From: DASROJ01 sp035646975
GTDB lineage: Bacteria > Acidobacteriota > Polarisedimenticolia > JACPZX01 > DASXTC01
Length of the DNA stretch: 18,735 nt
Reading direction: 5' to 3'
Assembly: GCA_035646975.1 (NCBI GenBank)
Contig: DASROJ010000140.1
Span: forward strand, 1 to 18,735
A program made the position numbers and the translations under genes. This document shows positions 15,692 through 18,735 of the stretch, in pieces. The notes below the pieces were generated by a model, which had not been told where the DNA came from, made no database searches, and was given only the letters and a program-made list of their open reading frames with translations. Positions within the stretch are counted from its first letter, which is position 1, and each line of letters opens with the position of its first letter.

Positions 15692-17044
15692 TCAAGCCCG
15701 GCGGCCGGCTCGCAGGCTGTCCGTCGGGCCACCTTCTTTCCTGCCTTCGCCTCCGCCCACGTCTCCCGATGCGGCGCCGCTGCGTCTTTGCACCATCAGC
15801 ACCATGATGCGGCGGCCTTTCATCCTTCTGACGGTGAAGATGAAGATGTCGTCCGAGACACTGTCCCCCTCCGCGGGGACCCGGTCGAACAGCTTGAGAA
15901 CGTATCCACCGATCGTGTCCACCTCGGGGTCCTTGATGCGGGTGCGGACCTTCCGGTTGAACTCCGGAATCGGCATACTCGCCCGGACCCAGAAGAGCCC
16001 TTTGCGGACCCGGCGGAAAACACGCACCGGGCGATCGAACTTGTCCGTGAATTCGCCGACCATCTCCTCGAGCAGGTCTTCGAGGGTGACGACCCCCGCC
16101 GTCCCGCCGTACTCATCCACGACCACCGCGAGATGAACCTTTCGCGCCTGGAGCTCGCGCACGAGCTGACGGGCGCGCATCATCTCCGGCACGAAGAGCG
16201 CCGGCCTCGCCAGCTCGCGCACCGCAACCGTCGGTTTCAGGTTGAACCGCTGCGCCAGCAGGTCCTTCGCGTAGAGAATCCCCGCGATGTCGTCGATGCC
16301 TGCCCGGTAGACCGGGACCCGTGAGTGCCGGCTCTCGCGAATGAAGGCGAGCGCCTCCTCGGGGCTGGCCGTTTCCCTGATGGCGACGATGTCGGGTCTC
16401 GGCACCATCACCTGGCGAACCTGCAGGTCGCCCAGCCGGAACGCCGACTCGATCATCTCGGTCTGGCTCGGCTTGAGGATTCCTTCACGCGCGCTGATCT
16501 CTATCAGCGTGCGGAGGTCGTCCTCGCTGAGTGAGGCCGGCATTCCCGCAGCTCCCTGGCGGGTCGCGTGACGCTCCGTCAGGAACGACGTGAGACCGGC
16601 AAGTGGAACCGTCAGGGGGCGCGCCAGCTTGAGAAAGAATCCGATCGGACGGGCCAATCGAAGCGCCACATCCTCGGGGAAGCTCGCCGCGAGGGTCTTC
16701 GGCCCCACTTCGCAAAGCAGCACGAGAAGACCCGAGGTCGCCACCACGCCCAGCAGGAACGACAGCTCCGGAGGGAGGAACATCCCTTCGTAGCGACGCC
16801 GAAGCACCGCCACGACATTCGACGAACCGACGTTCACCAGCTCGGTGCCCGCGATGACGCTGACGAGGAACACCCTCGGGTCCCTCAGAGCATCCGCGAT
16901 GATGCGTCCCGGTCCCGGTTTGTCACGACGAAGACGCTCGATGCGCCACGGCCTCAGGCTGAAGAAAGCCGTCTCAGAGGCGGAGATGACCGCCGACAGA
17001 GCGAGCAGGGCGGCCAGCAGCAGGAGAAGCGAGGTCGTGGTCAT
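15692..17044 (-). CDS. CorC/HlyC-type membrane protein with CBS domains
   Basis: The 450-residue protein belongs to the CNNM/CorC/YtfL group, often labelled hemolysin C-like. It has a DUF21 (CNNM) membrane domain at about 1-180 with the SASETAFFSL signature near residue 22 and LLCEVGPKTLA near 110. A CBS pair follows at about 205-330 (QVMVPRPDIVAI, then VVVDEYGGTAGVVTLEDLLE), and a C-terminal CorC_HlyC domain at about 345-425. Characterised relatives export Mg2+ or other divalent ions, with nucleotide binding to the CBS pair. The start is ATG at 17044, shortly after the carD terminator. No separate promoter was found, so expression may depend on read-through. The hydrophilic C-tail is Gly/Arg-rich. 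The cytotoxin role implied by the name is unlikely. Confidence 0.9.
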   Translation of the reverse strand: MTTTSLLLLLAALLALSAVISASETAFFSLRPWRIERLRRDKPGPGRIIADALRDPRVFLVSVIAGTELVNVGSSNVVAVLRRRYEGMFLPPELSFLLGVVATSGLLVLLCEVGPKTLAASFPEDVALRLARPIGFFLKLARPLTVPLAGLTSFLTERHATRQGAAGMPASLSEDDLRTLIEISAREGILKPSQTEMIESAFRLGDLQVRQVMVPRPDIVAIRETASPEEALAFIRESRHSRVPVYRAGIDDIAGILYAKDLLAQRFNLKPTVAVRELARPALFVPEMMRARQLVRELQARKVHLAVVVDEYGGTAGVVTLEDLLEEMVGEFTDKFDRPVRVFRRVRKGLFWVRASMPIPEFNRKVRTRIKDPEVDTIGGYVLKLFDRVPAEGDSVSDDIFIFTVRRMKGRRIMVLMVQRRSGAASGDVGGGEGRKEGGPTDSLRAGRRA

Positions 17045-17065
17045 GCAATCCCGCCTTCAGGGTGA

Positions 17066-17106
17066 AACGGAAAAGGGCGACCGGATTCTTGGTCCCGGTC
17101 GCCCTT
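17066..17106 (-). terminator. Intrinsic terminator of carD
   Basis: A perfect 12-base stem (17073-17084 with 17095-17106, core GGGCGACCGG) with a 10-base loop lies 47 bases after the carD stop. On the minus strand the stem runs directly into TTTTCCGTTT. On the plus strand the following bases are not T-rich. It therefore most likely ends carD transcription. It sits about 25 bases before the ATG of the next gene. Confidence 0.8.
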
Positions 17107-17153
17107 CGCTTGATTGCGTTTCAGAATCGCGGTGGTGTTGAGGACAGCCGGTC

Positions 17154-17660
17154 TCAGTGATCGATGGCGTCCTTTGCCGATACGGACACCGCCTTGTCGA
17201 CCTTCGCCTCGATCTGGTCTTCGGGCAGGTTGGCGACCTCCGCGATTTCGCTGACGATCAGGTATTTCGACTTGTCGAGCATCTTCCTCTCGCGATAGGA
17301 GAGGTTCTTGCTCTTGCTCAGATAGGTCAGGTTCTTGAGGACCAGGGCGACCTCGAAGATGTCTCCGGTCCGCATCTTGTCGGAATTTTCCTGGAATCTG
17401 CCTTTCCAGTCGTTCGTGATTTCGATCTTCCCGCTGCGCAGTACCTTGAAGACCTTATCGACATCCTTCCGGGACAGCACTTTTCTCAGCCCGACCTGCG
17501 TGGTATTTGTCGTGGGGACGAGCACGGTGCTGTCGTTAGAGAGGATCCTGAGCCGGTAAAAGGTGTTGTCGACTCCCGAGCTCGAAGCGGACATGATTTG
17601 CTCGATCACACCCACCCCGTGATTCGGGTACACCACTTTATCTCCCACCTTGAACTGCAC
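17154..17660 (-). CDS. carD: CarD/CdnL-family RNA polymerase-binding regulator
   Basis: This 168-residue protein starts with the Tudor-like RNA polymerase interaction domain (residues about 1-60: FKVGDKVVYPNHGVGVIEQI, then FYRLRIL and the VPTTNTTQVGLR segment). An all-helical C-terminal domain follows (about 65-160; RERKMLDKSKYLIVSEIAEV). CarD binds the RNA polymerase beta subunit and stabilises open complexes at many promoters, notably rRNA promoters. The length fits short CarD/CdnL, not the longer Myxococcus CarD with an HMGA tail. The start codon is GTG with a perfect AAGGAGG six to seven bases upstream. It has its own strong promoter and terminator and appears monocistronic. Confidence 0.95.
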   Translation of the reverse strand: MQFKVGDKVVYPNHGVGVIEQIMSASSSGVDNTFYRLRILSNDSTVLVPTTNTTQVGLRKVLSRKDVDKVFKVLRSGKIEITNDWKGRFQENSDKMRTGDIFEVALVLKNLTYLSKSKNLSYRERKMLDKSKYLIVSEIAEVANLPEDQIEAKVDKAVSVSAKDAIDH

Positions 17661-17672
17661 GGCTTACCTCCT
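17661..17672 (-). promoter_or_regulatory. Strong Shine-Dalgarno sequence of carD
   Basis: AAGGAGGTAA lies immediately upstream of the carD GTG, close to a perfect complement of the 16S 3' end. It fixes the start at 17660. It is stronger than the sites of the neighbouring genes. Confidence 0.85.
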
Positions 17673-17725
17673 TCGGACAGACCTGACGCCCATCCGAACC
17701 CGATTTCATTGAAAATCAACGGGTT

Positions 17726-17754
17726 ATTGTATTCCACAAACTTCAAAAAGTCAA
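17726..17754 (-). promoter_or_regulatory. Near-consensus sigma70 promoter of carD
   Basis: On the minus strand TTGACT (17754-17749) and TACAAT (17731-17726) are separated by exactly 17 bases; each hexamer matches the consensus at five of six positions. The transcription start is predicted near 17719, giving a leader of about 59 bases. The surrounding DNA is distinctly AT-rich against the local background, as expected for a strong promoter. Confidence 0.85.
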
Positions 17755-17759
17755 CATCC

Positions 17760-17788
17760 GGGGGTAATCCTTCCCCCTAATATCCGGA
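17760..17788. promoter_or_regulatory. G/C-run inverted repeat upstream of the carD promoter
   Basis: GGGGG (17760-17764) and CCCCC (17773-17777) flank an 8-base centre just upstream of the carD -35 box, and a TCCGGA palindrome follows at 17783-17788. It lies between the divergent carD and diiron-protein promoters and could be an operator. The stem is short, so confidence is low. Confidence 0.25.
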
Positions 17789-17867
17789 AAATGCCTGCAG
17801 GCGACCTGGAAGCTCCAATTGCCTCGCCTTGCCTCACGAACCTCTGTTCATTGGGAAGCCGGGCCAC

Positions 17868-17896
17868 TTGACCCGAAGCGGACCGGGGGCTATCTT
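17868..17896 (+). promoter_or_regulatory. Promoter of the diiron-protein gene, placing +1 at its start codon
   Basis: TTGACC (17868-17873) and TATCTT (17891-17896) are separated by exactly 17 bases. Normal spacing puts the transcription start at 17903-17904, which is the first base of the GTG codon of the downstream gene or one base before it. No Shine-Dalgarno sequence is present at a usual distance, which fits a leaderless transcript. Confidence 0.55.
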
Positions 17897-17903
17897 TCGC
17901 GCC

Positions 17904-18683
17904 GTGAGCGACTTGAAGGCCTCCCTGCTGAGAATCATGGATCACAAGGACCACTGGGCGTGGCCCGTGTTCGGCGGTCCGACAGCCACTCTCGATCAGC
18001 TCAAGATCCACTTCCAGCAGGAATATGCCGTCTACGTGCGGGATTTCCCGGTACTGGTGAGCCGGGTCCACTCACGATGCCCGGTCCCGGATGTCAGGCG
18101 CGACCTCGCCGAAAACCTGTACGAGGAAGAGACAGGCGGTCTCTCAGGGACAGGTCCTCATCCCGAGCTGTTCCTTTACATGATGGAAGGGCTCGGCTTC
18201 GACCGACGCGAATTCCGAAACGTGAAGCTGCTGCCGGAAAGTCAGACCTATCGTGACTGGCTCGATGAGGCCACGACCCAGCTGCCCTGGGTGGTCGGCG
18301 CCGCCGTGGTCACCATCTTCGTGGAAGGCAGCGTCCATGATCGGCGGGAGATCTCGCAGCACGCGCTCCGACCCGCCGCGCGCAAGGAGGATGCCGAGCG
18401 GACCATGCTGCGGGACAATCCTCTCGTGCGGTACCACGGACTCGATCCCCGCTATCTGAAGCTCAAGCGGGCCCACGCCAGGGTGGAGGACGGTCACCGC
18501 CGCTCCGCCTGGCGCATCGTGCTGGACAACGCGCGCGGCGCCGGCGAGAAGATGCTCTGCGTCGAAGCGCTGGAGCGCAGCCTGGAAACGTGGCACGCCT
18601 ACCGTGATGGTGTGGCCCGCGCCTCCGGGATTACCCGGGACATGCGGCGCACATCGGCCAGGCGGCTCGGTCGCAGCTCCTGA
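17904..18683 (+). CDS. Haem-oxygenase-like diiron oxidase family protein (PqqC/CADD/TENA-like)
   Basis: From GTG 17904 the protein has 259 residues and the all-helical haem-oxygenase-like fold used by PqqC, CADD and iron-containing redox enzymes. Family segments include WPVFGGPTATLDQLKIHFQQ, VRDFPVLVSRVHSRCP, AENLYEEETGG (E75/E76) with HPELF (H86), FVEGSVHD (E141), and the metal-binding helix HARVEDGH (H191, E195, H198). Members typically bind two irons or another metal pair and oxidise amino acid or fatty-acid-type substrates; the substrate here is unknown. The usual H-x3-D-x2-H reads H-x3-E-x2-H, with Asp one place later. The frame also opens at TTG 17829, but the promoter lies downstream of that codon. 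It is divergent from carD and the only plus-strand gene. Confidence 0.75.
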   Translation: MSDLKASLLRIMDHKDHWAWPVFGGPTATLDQLKIHFQQEYAVYVRDFPVLVSRVHSRCPVPDVRRDLAENLYEEETGGLSGTGPHPELFLYMMEGLGFDRREFRNVKLLPESQTYRDWLDEATTQLPWVVGAAVVTIFVEGSVHDRREISQHALRPAARKEDAERTMLRDNPLVRYHGLDPRYLKLKRAHARVEDGHRRSAWRIVLDNARGAGEKMLCVEALERSLETWHAYRDGVARASGITRDMRRTSARRLGRSS

Positions 18684-18684
18684 C

Positions 18685-18704
18685 CTGCCGGGTCTCACCG
18701 GCAG
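18685..18704 (+). terminator. Hairpin just after the diiron-protein gene
   Basis: CTGCCGG and CCGGCAG (18685-18691 with 18698-18704) form a perfect 7-base stem with a 6-base loop, one base past the stop codon. It is followed by a C-rich tract, not a T-run, so it is at best a weak or factor-assisted terminator. The remaining 31 bases to the window edge show only this pyrimidine-rich tract. Confidence 0.4.
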
Positions 18705-18735
18705 TCGCCTGCCCCCTCCCTCTCCCCTTCCACCC

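Noticed and set aside
15590..16324. Plus-strand frame starting at the plus-strand promoter-like sequence
   Set aside because: From 15692 on it is only the antisense of the corC-like gene, and its N-terminal residues show no family features.
17829..17903. TTG start of the diiron protein 25 codons upstream
   Set aside because: The best promoter lies inside this stretch, no ribosome site is present, and the added residues are not family-like.

Overview
The window is GC-rich (low 60s percent by eye) bacterial chromosome with dense, overlapping genes; every gene except the last lies on the minus strand. The gene set points to a diderm bacterium: an inner-membrane type IV pilus / type II secretion-like assembly platform, an ECF sigma factor with a zinc-binding anti-sigma factor, CarD, RqcH-type NFACT, Lon and NrdR. 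The style of the PilN N-terminus and the overall content suggest Acidobacteriota or a related lineage. That is an impression, not a result. No tRNA, rRNA, IS element, CRISPR array or prophage gene was seen, and no stretch longer than 300 bases lacks a gene.

Region 1 (1-8092, minus) is one long operon. It starts from a good sigma70-type promoter (TTGACC-17-TACATT, 8064-8092). In transcription order it holds an ECF sigma factor, a membrane zinc-finger anti-sigma factor, an exported protein with a secretin N-type domain, GspF/PilC, GspE/PilB, PilM, PilN, PilO and a partial PilP/GspC-like protein that runs off the left edge. Joints are 4-base overlaps or gaps of at most about 10 bases. A secretin gene probably follows outside the window (inference). 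The PilN here carries a long Pro/Ala/Gln linker and a duplicated C-terminal module. The PilM has lost the usual acidic residues of its nucleotide-binding loops.

Region 2 (8128-13717, minus) is a housekeeping and proteostasis cluster: a YbhN-like membrane protein, NrdR, Hsp20, Lon and ThiL, again with GTGA overlaps. A possible internal promoter lies just ahead of hsp20.

Region 3 (13809-17754, minus) holds an NFACT/RqcH protein (ribosome quality control), a CorC/HlyC-type CBS membrane protein and carD. carD has a near-consensus promoter, a perfect Shine-Dalgarno sequence and its own intrinsic terminator.

Region 4 (17868-18735, plus) has a divergent gene for a haem-oxygenase-like diiron (PqqC/CADD-like) protein. 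Its best promoter places the transcription start at or within a base of the GTG start codon, suggesting a leaderless mRNA.

The most interesting signals are the sigma/anti-sigma/secretin-N module fused transcriptionally to the pilus assembly genes, the duplicated module on PilN paired with a degenerate PilM, and the leaderless diiron-enzyme gene with a shifted metal-binding motif.
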